A DNA stretch of 64,000 nt from Sphingomonadaceae bacterium 3R27C6 (lineage in GTDB: Bacteria > Pseudomonadota > Alphaproteobacteria > Sphingomonadales > Sphingomonadaceae): positions 62,001 through 126,000 of the forward strand of contig SCNS01000007.1 of assembly GCA_005503215.1 (NCBI GenBank), in the 5' to 3' direction. The notes under the pieces are model-generated. The model was not told where the DNA came from. It made no database searches and saw only the letters and a list, made by a program, of their open reading frames with translations. This document shows positions 25,979 through 35,081 of the stretch, piece after piece. Numbering within the stretch: the stretch's first letter is position 1; each line of letters starts with the position of its first letter. Both the position numbers and the translations under genes were made by a program.

Positions 25979-27262
25979 TCAAGGCAATTGATGGGCAATC
26001 GCCTTAATCGCCTTCAGGCCCGATCCGAAGCGGGCGATGGCGGTCCGGTGCCGCTCGAGTTCGCTATACGGCAGGTAGGAGATGTCGAGATCTCCGATCC
26101 GGCTGAATGCCGGGCGTCGGAGCTGGGCGCGGACATCTGCTTCTCGGGCGTCGGGTGCAACAAGGAAAAGTGCCGTCGATAAATGAAGATTCTCGCTGCT
26201 CAGCGCGAGATCGAGCATGCGGACAATTCCGGAATAGATGGATGTCGAATGCTCTACTTCGAATGCCGCCGCGACCGTAGCGGTCGAGTGATCGAGCCAA
26301 AGAACGTCGATCAGCCTTATTGCATCGCTTCCCTTGGCGGTTGCGATGGCATGCGGCAAGCTATCGAGACATCGAGAACCGAGCGGCAAGCCCTCATGAA
26401 GGCGCCCCCGGTCGTTTGCCGCTATCCAGACGTCATATCCCAGTGCAAGCCCGAGATCTCGAAGCCAGGATTGGATTTCGCCGTGCGTCCGGTCGCTCTC
26501 TTTCTGATTTGCAATAGCCTTGTCGAGCTTTTGCGTCTGCGCGCGCGTTTCGTCCAGCATGGCAGTCCAGTCGCGCGCGTTTTCGGTCGAATCGCTGCGC
26601 GGCGGGGCCGGAAACCTTCCCGATCCGATATCGAACAGCAGCCCGCCAATGGCCCCCAAGTCGTTGGAGAGAAGATCACGGTAGCGGTCGTTGAGATCGA
26701 GTATGCCAGCGCGCATGGCCAGGAAATGCTCCCAGCTGCCAAGCTTCACATTGGCACCCGTCACCGCGTTGTAGCCCTTGACGATTGCCGTGTTGAAGGG
26801 AGGCACAAGAGTGGGATGCAGAAAATAGAGAAGATTGGCTACCGCGGGACCCAACCCTTTGATCTTCTGTCTATCGATTGCGTGGATCCCGGCGACGACT
26901 TCTTCCGCAGTATCGCAGCAGGAGCAATGGTGAAGAAGTCTGCCAAAGGCTCGTTGATTGTCGGCGTTCTCGTAGATGTCGGGGATTCTGAGTTTGGGCT
27001 TCCACAAGAAGGCATGATCCGCACCTTTGAAAATCTGTCGTTGTTCGGCGACCGAATGAACAATGATCTCCAATGACGAACCCCGATATGCCGCTCCGAA
27101 GGTGCCGGCCTCGATTTCGGCGACGACCTGCGAGATTCCTCTTCTGATCGAACGAAAATTCTTCAGTCGTTCCTCCCATAGGAACCAGCTTTGATAGGTC
27201 GAGCCGGGATCGCCGCGCCAGCGCTCGATCAGTTCGCGGACAAGGTCGCGCTCCATGTGCAT
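25979..27262 (-). CDS. Probable PD-(D/E)XK nuclease with helix-hairpin-helix segment, restriction-endonuclease-like (427 aa)
   Basis: The N-terminal half is helical and includes a HhH-like segment KGLGPAVANLLYFLHP (about 135-150). The C-terminal domain begins HGEIQSWLRDLGLALGYDVW and has LIDVLWLDHSTATVAAAFEV then EHSTSIYSGIVRMLDL. D319 with E335/E337 fit a PD-(D/E)XK active site, and this EIQ-VW-IDVLW-FEVE pattern recurs in restriction-like proteins of unknown specificity. No methyltransferase gene lies beside it, so it is an orphan nuclease or part of a defence set whose other genes are lost. Its DNA is visibly less GC-rich than the flanking genes, consistent with transfer. Function is inferred. 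Confidence 0.6.
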   Translation of the reverse strand: MHMERDLVRELIERWRGDPGSTYQSWFLWEERLKNFRSIRRGISQVVAEIEAGTFGAAYRGSSLEIIVHSVAEQRQIFKGADHAFLWKPKLRIPDIYENADNQRAFGRLLHHCSCCDTAEEVVAGIHAIDRQKIKGLGPAVANLLYFLHPTLVPPFNTAIVKGYNAVTGANVKLGSWEHFLAMRAGILDLNDRYRDLLSNDLGAIGGLLFDIGSGRFPAPPRSDSTENARDWTAMLDETRAQTQKLDKAIANQKESDRTHGEIQSWLRDLGLALGYDVWIAANDRGRLHEGLPLGSRCLDSLPHAIATAKGSDAIRLIDVLWLDHSTATVAAAFEVEHSTSIYSGIVRMLDLALSSENLHLSTALFLVAPDAREADVRAQLRRPAFSRIGDLDISYLPYSELERHRTAIARFGSGLKAIKAIAHQLP

Positions 27263-27440
27263 AGCCCCGCTAAATCCATTCCGAATTGCTGTTTTCCACC
27301 TGCGACTAGCCGCGCCAAGACAATTCGCTGGCTCCGGCCCGTAGCGAAAGTCGAGACCTTCCGTCCCACCGGCAAAGTAGAGGGATGTCGGAGGTCGGAA
27401 CGTGTCGATTCACCCCGGTGCTGTATGATTGTCGATGACG

Positions 27441-28070
27441 TCAGTGCCCAGCGTGTTCGCCCGCCCCACTTGGTTCCTGACTCGCGCCTTCAGCCTTGGT
27501 CATGCCCTTCATCATCGCGTCGTGGTCCATTGGCGCATCCTGCGTCATAGCCTGATACTGTGCCGGCGACAGGCCCGGGAGTTTTCGGACAAACGCGACC
27601 ATATCCCAGATAAGACGATCATCATGCGTTTTCCCCCAAGCCGGCATGGCGGTCATCTTGATTCCATGCTTGATAATCCAGAATTGCTCCGAGGCAGAAC
27701 GATCCGAACCTTTGAACAAGATGGGCGCTTGCGGATACAGCCCCTGACTCATTTCGGTTTTTTCCATTCCGGGCGCCAGATGGCAGCCGCTGCACATCTC
27801 CGTGTATAGTCCGGCGCCCGATGCGATCCGCGCCGGAGCCGCCAAATCCGCCGGCACCGCGATCGATCCGGACCGGGCTGCGATGGATTGCTCCCTGAAT
27901 GTTTCGATGACGCTGTAAGTCAGTCGGCTATGAGGTGCATCGGCCGCTATATTGTACAGGCCGAGATAGACGGTGATTGCTCCAGCGCCAGCTATGACGG
28001 CAACGGCCAGGAGCGTGAACGCCAAGCTAGGCATGTGCTTCCGGAAATCGAAGTTTCGAAAACGCTCCAT
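27441..28070 (-). CDS. Membrane-anchored mono-heme cytochrome c with Met/His-rich tail (209 aa)
   Basis: One N-terminal transmembrane helix (FTLLAVAVIAGAGAITVYL) is followed by a class I cytochrome c domain: GAGLYTEMCSGCHLAPGMEK with the CxxCH heme site, and MTAMPAWGKTHDDRLIWDMV with the likely axial Met. The C-terminus is rich in Met and His (MDHDAMMKGM and GEHAGH), a feature shared with the copper proteins nearby. It should face the periplasm and pass electrons; a partner oxidase or oxidoreductase is not obvious. The tail may bind copper, which is inference. It stands alone with about 250 bp upstream. Confidence 0.8.
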   Translation of the reverse strand: MERFRNFDFRKHMPSLAFTLLAVAVIAGAGAITVYLGLYNIAADAPHSRLTYSVIETFREQSIAARSGSIAVPADLAAPARIASGAGLYTEMCSGCHLAPGMEKTEMSQGLYPQAPILFKGSDRSASEQFWIIKHGIKMTAMPAWGKTHDDRLIWDMVAFVRKLPGLSPAQYQAMTQDAPMDHDAMMKGMTKAEGASQEPSGAGEHAGH

Positions 28071-28327
28071 CGTCTATCTCCCTCAAAACAAGCGTCGAGC
28101 TGTGAAGCCGAACGCGATGCAAAGGCTGTTCAACAGATGATACGCACCGCAACAGGTTTTCCCTTGTCGCAAAGGAGACAGGTGGTTTGCGTACTTGCCG
28201 CGTCGAGGTAATTCCGGGCGCCCCTTACTCGATCGGACTTATGCGTTTCGTTCAGGCGCGGGCTCGGCGAGGCCTCAGGGCCCGCCCGGGCCCGCGAGCC
28301 TCGGGGGCGAGCCCTTTCTTCACGCGA
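28071..28327. other. Intergenic region, no gene seen
   Basis: About 257 bp with no supported gene between the cytochrome and the SnoaL-like gene. GC-rich short repeats such as CCCGCCCGGGCCCGCGAG around 28285 may form a terminator-like structure for the cytochrome's neighbour but no T tract follows. Confidence 0.4.
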
Positions 28328-28804
28328 TCAGGCGCCGCCCGCCGGCCGCACCTTGGGCTTGCGTGAGGAACTGTGCAGATTGACGATCTGCCACTTTCCG
28401 TTTTCCCATTTAAGGACGCTCGTTGCGACGCCGTCCCGCTCGATTGTTTCGCCGCTCGCGAGTACGATCGAGAAGCTATAGGTCTCGGTCGCGATCGCTA
28501 CATCGCCTTCGCCCCGAACCGATATCTTGTAGTTGCGGAAGGCAAAGGATCTGAACTCCTTGAGTTCGGGACCGAGGTGATGGTCGCGATAGTGGGCGAA
28601 ATTCCCTTCGACGCCGCCCGACTCGAATATCTGGGCGTCTGGCGAAAAGAGTGCCTCGACGCCGGTCAGGTCCCGCTTTTCCATCGCTGATTTATACTGC
28701 GCGAGCGCTGCCGCCGCGCCCTGATAATCCACAGGCTCGGTCGCCTGAGCCGGGACGGCCACCAGCATGGCCAATGTGATTGCTGTAATCGTCAGTCGTC
28801 TCAT
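28328..28804 (-). CDS. Exported SnoaL-like/nuclear transport factor 2-fold protein (158 aa)
   Basis: A signal peptide (ITAITLAMLVAVPAQA) is followed by a cone-shaped NTF2-like domain: AAALAQYKSAMEKRDLTGVE, FSPDAQIFESGGVEGNFAHY, and a late strand WENGKWQIVNLHSSSR. Proteins of this fold act as small-molecule pockets, isomerases or binding modules; no catalytic residues are obvious. The start at 28804 removes 80 residues read from the ATPase gene's neighbourhood. It lies 43 bp downstream of the Cu ATPase gene on the same strand and is probably its operon partner, as seen in several metal clusters. Confidence 0.75.
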   Translation of the reverse strand: MRRLTITAITLAMLVAVPAQATEPVDYQGAAAALAQYKSAMEKRDLTGVEALFSPDAQIFESGGVEGNFAHYRDHHLGPELKEFRSFAFRNYKISVRGEGDVAIATETYSFSIVLASGETIERDGVATSVLKWENGKWQIVNLHSSSRKPKVRPAGGA

Positions 28805-28847
28805 ATCATTTCCCCTTATTGCGTCCGAACTTCTCCGGTGGTTTCGA

Positions 28848-31169
28848 TCAGATTCTGGCAAAGCGCAGCCGCAACGAATTGGCGATGACGCTGACGGACG
28901 AGAGTGCCATCGCAGCGGCGGCAATGACCGGCGAGAGCAATAGTCCGAAGACCGGATAGAGCACGCCCGCAGCGACCGGAATCCCGGCGACATTATAGGC
29001 GAAAGCGAAGAAGAGATTCTGGCGGATGTTCGCCATCGTCGCATGGCTGAGATGCCGCGCCCGCACGATGCCCAGAAGGTCGCCGCGCAGCAGCGTCACA
29101 CCCGCGCTTTCGATGGCGACATCGGTTCCCGAGCCCATCGCGATGCCGACGTCGGCGGCGGCGAGCGCGGGGGCGTCGTTGACCCCGTCGCCGGCCATCG
29201 CGACGATCCGGCCTTCTTCGCGCAGCCGCTGCACGACCGCACTCTTCTGGTCGGGGAGGACGTCGGCCTCAACGTCGTCGATGCCGAGGCGCCGCGCGAT
29301 CGCCTCGGCGGTGACGCGATTGTCGCCGGTGAGCATGATGACCTTGATTCCGGCCTCGCGCAGCGCCGCGAGCGCGTCGCCCGTCGTTTCCTTGACGGGG
29401 TCGGCGATGGCGATGACCCCGGCCGCCTTGCCATTGACCGCGATGTAGATCGCCGTCGCGCCGTCTGTGCGAAGGCGGTCGGCTGCCTCGGTGAGCGCGC
29501 CCAGATCGACGTCATATTCTTCAAGAAAGCTCGCATTGCCGAGGACTATCGCCTTGTCGACGACGACCCCGACGATACCCTTGCCGACCGGCTGGTCGAC
29601 CCCCGATGGCTCGACCAGCGCGAGGCCCCGGTCCTCGGCGGCCTTGACGATCGCGGCCGCCAATGGATGTTCGCTGCTGCGCTCGAGGCTCGCGGCAATC
29701 CGGAGCAGATCCTGCTCTTCGAAGCCTTCGGCGACGTCGATGGCGACGACCGAGGGCCTGCCTTCGGTCAGCGTCCCGGTCTTGTCGACGACGAGGGTGT
29801 CGACCTTCTCCATCCGTTCAAGCGCCTCGGCATTTTTGATCAGCACGCCGGCTTCGGCGCCACGCCCCACGCCGACCATGATCGACATCGGCGTCGCGAG
29901 ACCGAGCGCGCAGGGGCAGGCGATGATGAGCACCGAGACGGCGGCGATAAGGCCGTAGGCCATGGCGGGCGCGGGGCCGAGAAGCGACCAGACAATGAAA
30001 GCGACGATGGCGACGACGATGACGCCGGGCACGAACCAGCCCGAAACGGTATCGGCGAGACGCTGGATCGGCGCCCGGCTGCGCTGCGCGTCGGCGACCA
30101 TCTGTACGATCCGCGCGAGCATCGTGTCGCGCCCGACCTTCTCGCTACGCATGAGCAGGCCGCCCGTCTGGTTGATCGTTCCGCCGATCAGCGCCGCGCC
30201 GGCCGCCTTGGTCACCGGCATCGATTCGCCCGTGACCATCGATTCGTCGACCGTGCCGCGGCCTTCTACGACGATGCCATCGACGGGGACTTTTTCGCCC
30301 GGACGGATGCGCAGCATGTCGCCGACCGCGACGTCCTCGAGCGCGACCTCCTCGTCGCTTCCATCGCTGCGGACGCGCCGGGCGAGCTTCGGTGTCAGGT
30401 CAAGGAGCGCGCGGATCGCGCCGCTCGTCGTCTCGCGGGCCCTGAGTTCGAGCACCTGCCCGAGTAGCACCAGCACCGTGATGACTGCGGCCGCCTCGAA
30501 ATAGACCGCGACCGAACCATCGGCGGCGCGGAAGGCTGCCGGGAAGATTTGCGGGAGAATCGCCGCGATCATGCTGTAGCCCCAGGCAACGCCCGTCCCC
30601 ATCGCAATGAGGGTGAACATGTTGAGGCTCTTGTTGCGGATCGAGAGCCAGGCGCGCTCGAAGAAGGGCCAGCCCGCCCATAGAACGACGGGGGTCGCGA
30701 GCAGCATCTGGATCCAGTTGTTCGTCTGGCGGCCGACATATTGGTGGAGGCCCGTCAGATGGCCGCCCATTTCGAGCGCAACCACCGGGAGGGCGAGAAG
30801 GAGCCCGATCCAGAAGCGCCGCCGCATATCGCGATATTCTTCGCTGGGGCCGCCAGATGCTGTCGGCATGACGGGCTCGAGCGCCATGCCGCAGATCGGG
30901 CAGCTTCCGGGGCCGGCGCGCTGAATCTCGGGATGCATCGGGCAGGTCCAGATGGCGCCTTCGGGTGCATCGGCTGCGGCCGGCTCGCTTTTTGCGGCAT
31001 AAAGATCGGGATCGGCCTCGAATTTGGCGAGGCAGCCTGCGCTGCAGAAATAGTGATGCTTGCCGCTATGCGTCGCGGTGTGAGGTGTGGTGGCCGGATC
31101 GACCGTCATGCCGCAGACGGGATCGGTCGTGCTCCCGCTGCCTTTTTCTGCGCCCTGATGATCGTGCAT
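28848..31169 (-). CDS. copA: Cu(I)-exporting P1B-type ATPase with YHS and heavy-metal-binding N-terminal domains (773 aa)
   Basis: The N-terminus carries a YHS domain ([27 protein letters not shown]; about 15-57) and a heavy-metal-binding motif ([20 protein letters not shown]; about 74-93) in place of CxxC HMA domains. The core has the TM6 metal site CPCALG, the phosphorylation motif DKTGTLTEG, the P1B signature [17 protein letters not shown] and [12 protein letters not shown]7 YN (FAYNVAGIP) and TM8 MxxSS (MALSSVSVI) indicate the Cu(I) class. It pumps Cu(I) from cytoplasm to periplasm. The start at 31169 excludes 42 residues before the His-rich MHDHQG. The gene symbol conflicts with the multicopper oxidase also named copA. 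Confidence 0.92.
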   Translation of the reverse strand: MHDHQGAEKGSGSTTDPVCGMTVDPATTPHTATHSGKHHYFCSAGCLAKFEADPDLYAAKSEPAAADAPEGAIWTCPMHPEIQRAGPGSCPICGMALEPVMPTASGGPSEEYRDMRRRFWIGLLLALPVVALEMGGHLTGLHQYVGRQTNNWIQMLLATPVVLWAGWPFFERAWLSIRNKSLNMFTLIAMGTGVAWGYSMIAAILPQIFPAAFRAADGSVAVYFEAAAVITVLVLLGQVLELRARETTSGAIRALLDLTPKLARRVRSDGSDEEVALEDVAVGDMLRIRPGEKVPVDGIVVEGRGTVDESMVTGESMPVTKAAGAALIGGTINQTGGLLMRSEKVGRDTMLARIVQMVADAQRSRAPIQRLADTVSGWFVPGVIVVAIVAFIVWSLLGPAPAMAYGLIAAVSVLIIACPCALGLATPMSIMVGVGRGAEAGVLIKNAEALERMEKVDTLVVDKTGTLTEGRPSVVAIDVAEGFEEQDLLRIAASLERSSEHPLAAAIVKAAEDRGLALVEPSGVDQPVGKGIVGVVVDKAIVLGNASFLEEYDVDLGALTEAADRLRTDGATAIYIAVNGKAAGVIAIADPVKETTGDALAALREAGIKVIMLTGDNRVTAEAIARRLGIDDVEADVLPDQKSAVVQRLREEGRIVAMAGDGVNDAPALAAADVGIAMGSGTDVAIESAGVTLLRGDLLGIVRARHLSHATMANIRQNLFFAFAYNVAGIPVAAGVLYPVFGLLLSPVIAAAAMALSSVSVIANSLRLRFARI

Positions 31170-31335
31170 CGCCGCCGCTCCCGTATGTGTCGGATGCCCG
31201 CCTCGCGGCGGGGCGGTCCAAACGCCACCGGTCGAGTTCGCCGCTGGCGTCGTTCCTGGCGGTTCCAGAATGGAGCCGCTTCTATCGATACGCAAGAAAG
31301 GCGATTATCCCTTGGATTTTCTTTGCCCTGTGCCG

Positions 31336-32013
31336 TCAGGTCCCGGGCTTTCGGGCCTCGATGATCGCGATCGCACCGGTTGGCGTGCGGAACGTCTCAA
31401 GTTCGCGAACATCGCAAAAGCCTGCCTCTCTCATCAGCACCGGGAGCAATCCATCGGCGTTGGGTTGGGTGTCCTGGACGCCGTCGAGCTGCTGGATCGT
31501 CAGGCGGAACAGCAGCCGCATGAGGCGGCTGCGCTGTTCTCCATAGTCGGCGACATAGAGTTTGCCGCCCGGCGCGAGCACCCGCCGGGCCTCGCGTAGC
31601 AGACGTGCCTTTTCCTCAAGCCCGACCTGATGAAGGACGAGGCAGATCGCAATCTTGGAAGGCGAGGGCCAGTCATCGATCGCCGAAGCCGCGAAAAAGC
31701 CAACTCGAAACTCCGGCGGTGGAACAATCTGCGCGGTCTTCGTTCGGGCAATTCGCGTCGCGGCCTCGTCGGGGTCGAAACCAAGATAGCGGACGTCCCG
31801 GCTATGGCGGGCGATGGCCAGCGCGAGATTTCCCGTACCCGAGCCGATATCGAGAATGACGTCACCCTCGCCGAGCGCCATATGGCGAACGAGACGGTCG
31901 CGCCACACGCGCTCGCGCGTCGTCACCGCGACGCCGAAATCATAAAAGGGCGTCAGGAAGTGATATCCTGCCGCTGGCGTGTAGGATCTTGCTACGGGTT
32001 TCGGGTCGGGCAT
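31336..32013 (-). CDS. Class I SAM-dependent methyltransferase (225 aa)
   Basis: A Rossmann-type methyltransferase with motif I VILDIGSGTGNLALAIA, the acidic loop YLGFDPDEAATRI, and motif IV region ARRVLAPGGKLYVADYG. The N-terminal YTPAAGYHFLTPFYDFGVAV resembles ubiquinone/menaquinone methyltransferase-like and small-molecule methyltransferases. The start at 32013 drops 16 basic residues and has GGAGACGG nearby. It sits between the Cu ATPase and the AraC/CopDC genes. Such genes recur in metal clusters, but the substrate is unknown. Confidence 0.78.
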   Translation of the reverse strand: MPDPKPVARSYTPAAGYHFLTPFYDFGVAVTTRERVWRDRLVRHMALGEGDVILDIGSGTGNLALAIARHSRDVRYLGFDPDEAATRIARTKTAQIVPPPEFRVGFFAASAIDDWPSPSKIAICLVLHQVGLEEKARLLREARRVLAPGGKLYVADYGEQRSRLMRLLFRLTIQQLDGVQDTQPNADGLLPVLMREAGFCDVRELETFRTPTGAIAIIEARKPGT

Positions 32014-32150
32014 GGCCGTCTCCTTTCGACGCTTTGGCTTGCCGCCGGATTGCGGCCGCAATCGCCGGTCTCGAGGAGACGCTTAGGGGCAAGCAGGCGC
32101 GGCGGTCTTGAATGTTTCGCCGGAGCGACGCGGTGCGAGGCGCATCCGGC

Positions 32151-32840
32151 TCAGGGCACGATTTCGAACGCGAAGGCGCTAAGGCCAGCCGAAGGCGTCA
32201 CGCCTAGCCATTGAGCGCAGCGGCGCGTGAAGTGCGACTGATCGGCGAAGCCTCCCGCCGCCGCGGCGTCGGCAAGACCTCCGCCGCCGACCAGCGCCCG
32301 CACGGCGCGTTGAAGCTGGAGCCACTGCAGCAATTTGGCCGGAGGCACGCCGAAGTCGCGGCAGACGATTTCGCGAAGGCGCGAGGGCGAGAGGCAGGCG
32401 ACGTCGGCCAATGCGCGCGCGGTCGACAAATCACCAGGGGCCGCGAGCGCCTCGGACAGGCGTGCATCCACCGGACGCACCTGCGACCGGTCAAGATAGT
32501 CGGACGCCCAGCGCTTCGCGTCCGCGCCGATAGCGATATCGCATAGTCCGGCCGTCTCTACTGGTGTCAACAGGACGGGCGCCGATCCGGCGGACAGCCG
32601 CGCGTCGGCACGAAAAAGCGGGTCGAGATAAAATGATCGCACGAGGGCACCCGGCGGTCCCAGGCGGTGCCGGACATGCGATGCGATGGCAATGGCGTGT
32701 CCGACAGGGACTATCATGTCGGCATCACCGGAAATTTCGAGGTCTCGTTCGACGGCGAGGCTGATCTGATGCGCCACATGGTTATGAGGACGGCTGCTCC
32801 CGATGCGTGCGTCAATCAACGCCCAGCCGGCCCCGAGCAT
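32151..32840 (-). CDS. AraC-family transcriptional regulator (229 aa)
   Basis: The N-terminal half is a small cupin-like sensor (GSSRPHNHVAHQISLAVERD, and VPVGHAIAIASHVRHRLGPP). The C-terminal half is the AraC double helix-turn-helix: ARALADVACLSPSRLREIVC and ADAAAAGGFADQSHFTRRCA, then WLGVTPSAGLSAF. The ATG at 32840 comes 33 bp after the copD stop on the same strand; the upstream part of the longer frame overlaps copD and is excluded. It probably responds to a small molecule and regulates nearby genes. Position after copC-copD suggests a role in copper control, which is inference. Confidence 0.72.
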   Translation of the reverse strand: MLGAGWALIDARIGSSRPHNHVAHQISLAVERDLEISGDADMIVPVGHAIAIASHVRHRLGPPGALVRSFYLDPLFRADARLSAGSAPVLLTPVETAGLCDIAIGADAKRWASDYLDRSQVRPVDARLSEALAAPGDLSTARALADVACLSPSRLREIVCRDFGVPPAKLLQWLQLQRAVRALVGGGGLADAAAAGGFADQSHFTRRCAQWLGVTPSAGLSAFAFEIVP

Positions 32841-32872
32841 GATCGAACCGGACCATGAGACGGTGCTGGCGG

Positions 32873-33841
32873 TCAAACCGGATCGACGGCGACGAAGGGT
32901 TCGAGCGTGCCGAACCAGGCGACCAGCGCGAGTATGGCGAGCGCGGCCGACGCTTCGATGACCAGGCTTCTGCGCATGGCTGCGATCGCGAGGTCGGGGT
33001 CGGCGGCGACATTGTCGGTATCGGTCTCCGGGACGGCGGCCGCGAGCGCCGGGGTCAGCCGCCAGCGGTTCGCCGCCGCGAGCGCCAGCATCAGTCCGAA
33101 CAGCGCAAGCTTGGCGAGGAGCAATTGTCCATAGGGCGAGCCGAGGGAGCGGCCGAGATTCTCGGCGCCGACGATCATCTGGCTGTTGACGAGGCCGGTG
33201 GCGGCGATGACGAGGACGCAGATCGTACCGACGCGCGAGAATTGATCGAGACTCCGCGACGCAATTTGGAGTCCCCCCGGCCATTCGCGGAGGCGCTGGG
33301 GTGAGATCAGCATAAGAAAGGCGCCGATTGCGCCGATCCAGACCGCCGCTGCGATCAGGTGCAATATGTCGCTGGCCCGGTGCAGGGTGCCCGCCGCGCC
33401 CTCGGTCGCGCCCGCATGGCCCGACCAGACCAAGGTCGCGACGGCGACCGAGCCGGCAAAAGTGAGTATGGCGGCTGCGATTGTTGGCCGGCGCGTCATC
33501 CAGACTGCCGCCGCCAACGCAACGAGCAGTGCGGCGCTCCGGTAGATCCAGGCCATGCCGACCTCGGTTTCGCGAACCAGATCCCAAAAGGGTTGGAACT
33601 CCAGGGAGAGGATGCCCACGCCCTGCATCGAGGCCGCGAGCACGCCCATTCCGAGGGTGGAGACGAGCAGCCCGATGGCGCAGAGCCACCGTTCTGCGCG
33701 CCAGATCGCGGCCATCATCGGCTGCGGCTCATGGCGTTCGCTCCGTGTCAGCGCAAAAAGCGGGAACGCAGCAAAGCCGGCGATGAGCATCAGGTCCGCA
33801 TAGAGTGCGAACCTGATGCCGATCAGAACGGGGTCCCCCAC
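32873..33841 (-). CDS. copD: CopD-family copper transport membrane protein (322 aa)
   Basis: About eight transmembrane helices; conserved CopD residues include HRASDILHLIAAAVWIGAIG (the HLxAxxxWxGG-like motif), and SPYGQLLLAKLALFGLMLAL near the end. CopD with CopC is thought to move copper into the cytoplasm or balance periplasmic copper. The start is GTG at 33841 directly after the copC stop at 33848, so the two are co-translated. Gene order copC-copD-AraC runs toward lower coordinates, divergent from the sigma factor operon. Confidence 0.88.
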   Translation of the reverse strand: MGDPVLIGIRFALYADLMLIAGFAAFPLFALTRSERHEPQPMMAAIWRAERWLCAIGLLVSTLGMGVLAASMQGVGILSLEFQPFWDLVRETEVGMAWIYRSAALLVALAAAVWMTRRPTIAAAILTFAGSVAVATLVWSGHAGATEGAAGTLHRASDILHLIAAAVWIGAIGAFLMLISPQRLREWPGGLQIASRSLDQFSRVGTICVLVIAATGLVNSQMIVGAENLGRSLGSPYGQLLLAKLALFGLMLALAAANRWRLTPALAAAVPETDTDNVAADPDLAIAAMRRSLVIEASAALAILALVAWFGTLEPFVAVDPV

Positions 33842-33847
33842 CGTCTT

Positions 33848-34231
33848 TTACTTTACGGTGAAGCTGAATTCGCTGCCCATGCGGTGGGTATCAGCGCCCG
33901 CCGCCGACCATGTGACCTTGTAGGTTCCGGCTGTCAGCGGCCGCTTGAGCATCAGCATCGCCGACTTGCCCTCTTTGCCCATCATCGACGAGTAAGGCAC
34001 CTTCATCGGTGCATGATTGGCCATGCCGGGCATGCCGGTCATGACCAGCTCGGTCTTGAGGGTCGAGGCGACGATCTTTTCGTTGAACTGCAGATTGACC
34101 GACGTGACCTTCGAAACGGTGGAATTGGCGGCGGGCGTCGAGCCGACGAGCTTGGTGTGCGCGCTCGCTGCGGCCGGCATGAGAAGCAGAGCGAAAGCCG
34201 CCGCTGCAGAGGGGAGAAGAGACTTGAACAT
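33848..34231 (-). CDS. copC: CopC-family periplasmic copper-binding protein (127 aa)
   Basis: The signal peptide ends ASA, leaving a mature protein starting HTKLVGSTPAANSTV; the N-terminal His is the Cu(II) ligand of CopC. The beta-barrel has VNLQFNEKIVASTLK, a Met-containing middle (VMTGMPGMANHAPMKVPYSS) that may hold Cu(I), and the C-terminal ADTHRMGSEFSFTV with the remaining Asp/His. It buffers copper in the periplasm. The ATG at 34231 follows GGAGGTG; the upstream codons are not needed. It is divergent from the ECF operon, sharing about 140 bp of regulatory DNA. Confidence 0.9.
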   Translation of the reverse strand: MFKSLLPSAAAAFALLLMPAAASAHTKLVGSTPAANSTVSKVTSVNLQFNEKIVASTLKTELVMTGMPGMANHAPMKVPYSSMMGKEGKSAMLMLKRPLTAGTYKVTWSAAGADTHRMGSEFSFTVK

Positions 34232-34374
34232 GAACACCTCCAAATGCGTGTCTGTCCTGCTAATACGCAGGATATCGGCATGGCCCTCAAATATTCCGGA
34301 ATAATATTCTGGTGTGAGGGGTGCGGCGCTTCGGCGCGTATGTACAATGATGGAAAGGTTTGAAGAGACGATCG

Positions 34375-34641
34375 ATGGATAAGGAGCTTCGCATTTTGAA
34401 CAGGATCGATCTGCCCGCAGCGCTCGATGCGCTCGATGATCGCATCATGGGCGCATTGGCGATCCGCCGGCGCGAAGCGGTAGCGATGCGCCGCCTGATG
34501 GCGCTTGCGGCCTTTGTCTCGCTCGGCGGCGGTATTTTTGCGGGAAGTGCGATTTCCCAGCCCGCGGTCGCGGCAAGTCCCCTTACCCCGTTCGGCCCGC
34601 CTAGCGCATTGGTGCCTTCCGCCTTGCTGGATGTACAGTAG
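34375..34641 (+). CDS. Small single-pass membrane protein, CnrY-like anti-sigma candidate (88 aa)
   Basis: A short cytoplasmic N-terminus (MDKELRILNRIDLPAALDAL) is followed by one transmembrane helix (LMALAAFVSLGGGIFAGSAI) and a periplasmic Pro/Ala tail. In the Cupriavidus CnrYXH system the equivalent small protein CnrY binds the sigma factor in the cytoplasm and the sensor CnrX outside. Homology to CnrY is by size, topology and gene order only; sequence likeness is not clear. The start at 34375 is in-frame ATG; a further ATG at 34360 is possible. Stop and the next ATG are two bases apart. Confidence 0.55.
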   Translation: MDKELRILNRIDLPAALDALDDRIMGALAIRRREAVAMRRLMALAAFVSLGGGIFAGSAISQPAVAASPLTPFGPPSALVPSALLDVQ

Positions 34642-34643
34642 CA

Positions 34644-35081
34644 ATGCCGTCGCGCCGTCTTCTTCTCTTGGGGCTCATTGCCTTCGCCGCGGCGATTGCC
34701 GGCGTGTTCATCGGCCGTCTGGTGGCCGATGCGCCCAGAGCCAGCGAAACCGAACTTCATGCGCTTCTTCACGGTCAACTCGACCTGACCCCGGAGCAGG
34801 AAAAGAAACTCGAGCGGATCGAAGCCGACTTCGCCGGTCGCCGCCAGGCGCTCGAACTCGAGATGCGCGCCGCCAACGTCCGGCTCGCGCAGGCGATCGA
34901 AGCCGAGCATGGCTATGGACCGCGCGTCACCGAGGCGATCGACGAGACGCATGAGGTGATGGGGACATTGCAGAAGGAAACGCTCCAGCATCTCTTCGCG
35001 ATGCGCGGGGTTCTCAACCCCGATCAAGCGGAAATGTTCGACAAAAGCGTGGTCAAGGCGCTGACCGCCGATGCGCGGTGA
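34644..35081 (+). CDS. Periplasmic heavy-metal sensor, CnrX/CpxP-like (145 aa)
   Basis: An N-terminal membrane anchor (RLLLLGLIAFAAAIAGVFIG) and a four-helix periplasmic hooked-hairpin domain of the heavy-metal-resistance family: LHGQLDLTPEQEKKLERIEA, RRQALELEMRAANVRLAQAI, and HEVMGTLQKETLQHLFAMRG then LNPDQAEMF. The LTPEQ and NPDQ helix starts and the Met/His pair are typical of CnrX/NccX. Metal binding would alter its hold on the anti-sigma factor. Its last codon overlaps the sigma gene (GTGA). Confidence 0.75.
   Translation: MPSRRLLLLGLIAFAAAIAGVFIGRLVADAPRASETELHALLHGQLDLTPEQEKKLERIEADFAGRRQALELEMRAANVRLAQAIEAEHGYGPRVTEAIDETHEVMGTLQKETLQHLFAMRGVLNPDQAEMFDKSVVKALTADAR

Noticed and set aside
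29043..30467. 474-codon plus-strand open frame opposite the Cu ATPase
   Set aside because: The opposite strand has all P-type ATPase motifs; the plus frame has only low-complexity Asp/Arg/Gly sequence.
34232..34374. ECF sigma promoter between copC and the sigma operon
   Set aside because: GGAATA and CGTA-like elements exist, but their spacing (24 or more nt) does not fit ECF promoters, so no site is claimed.
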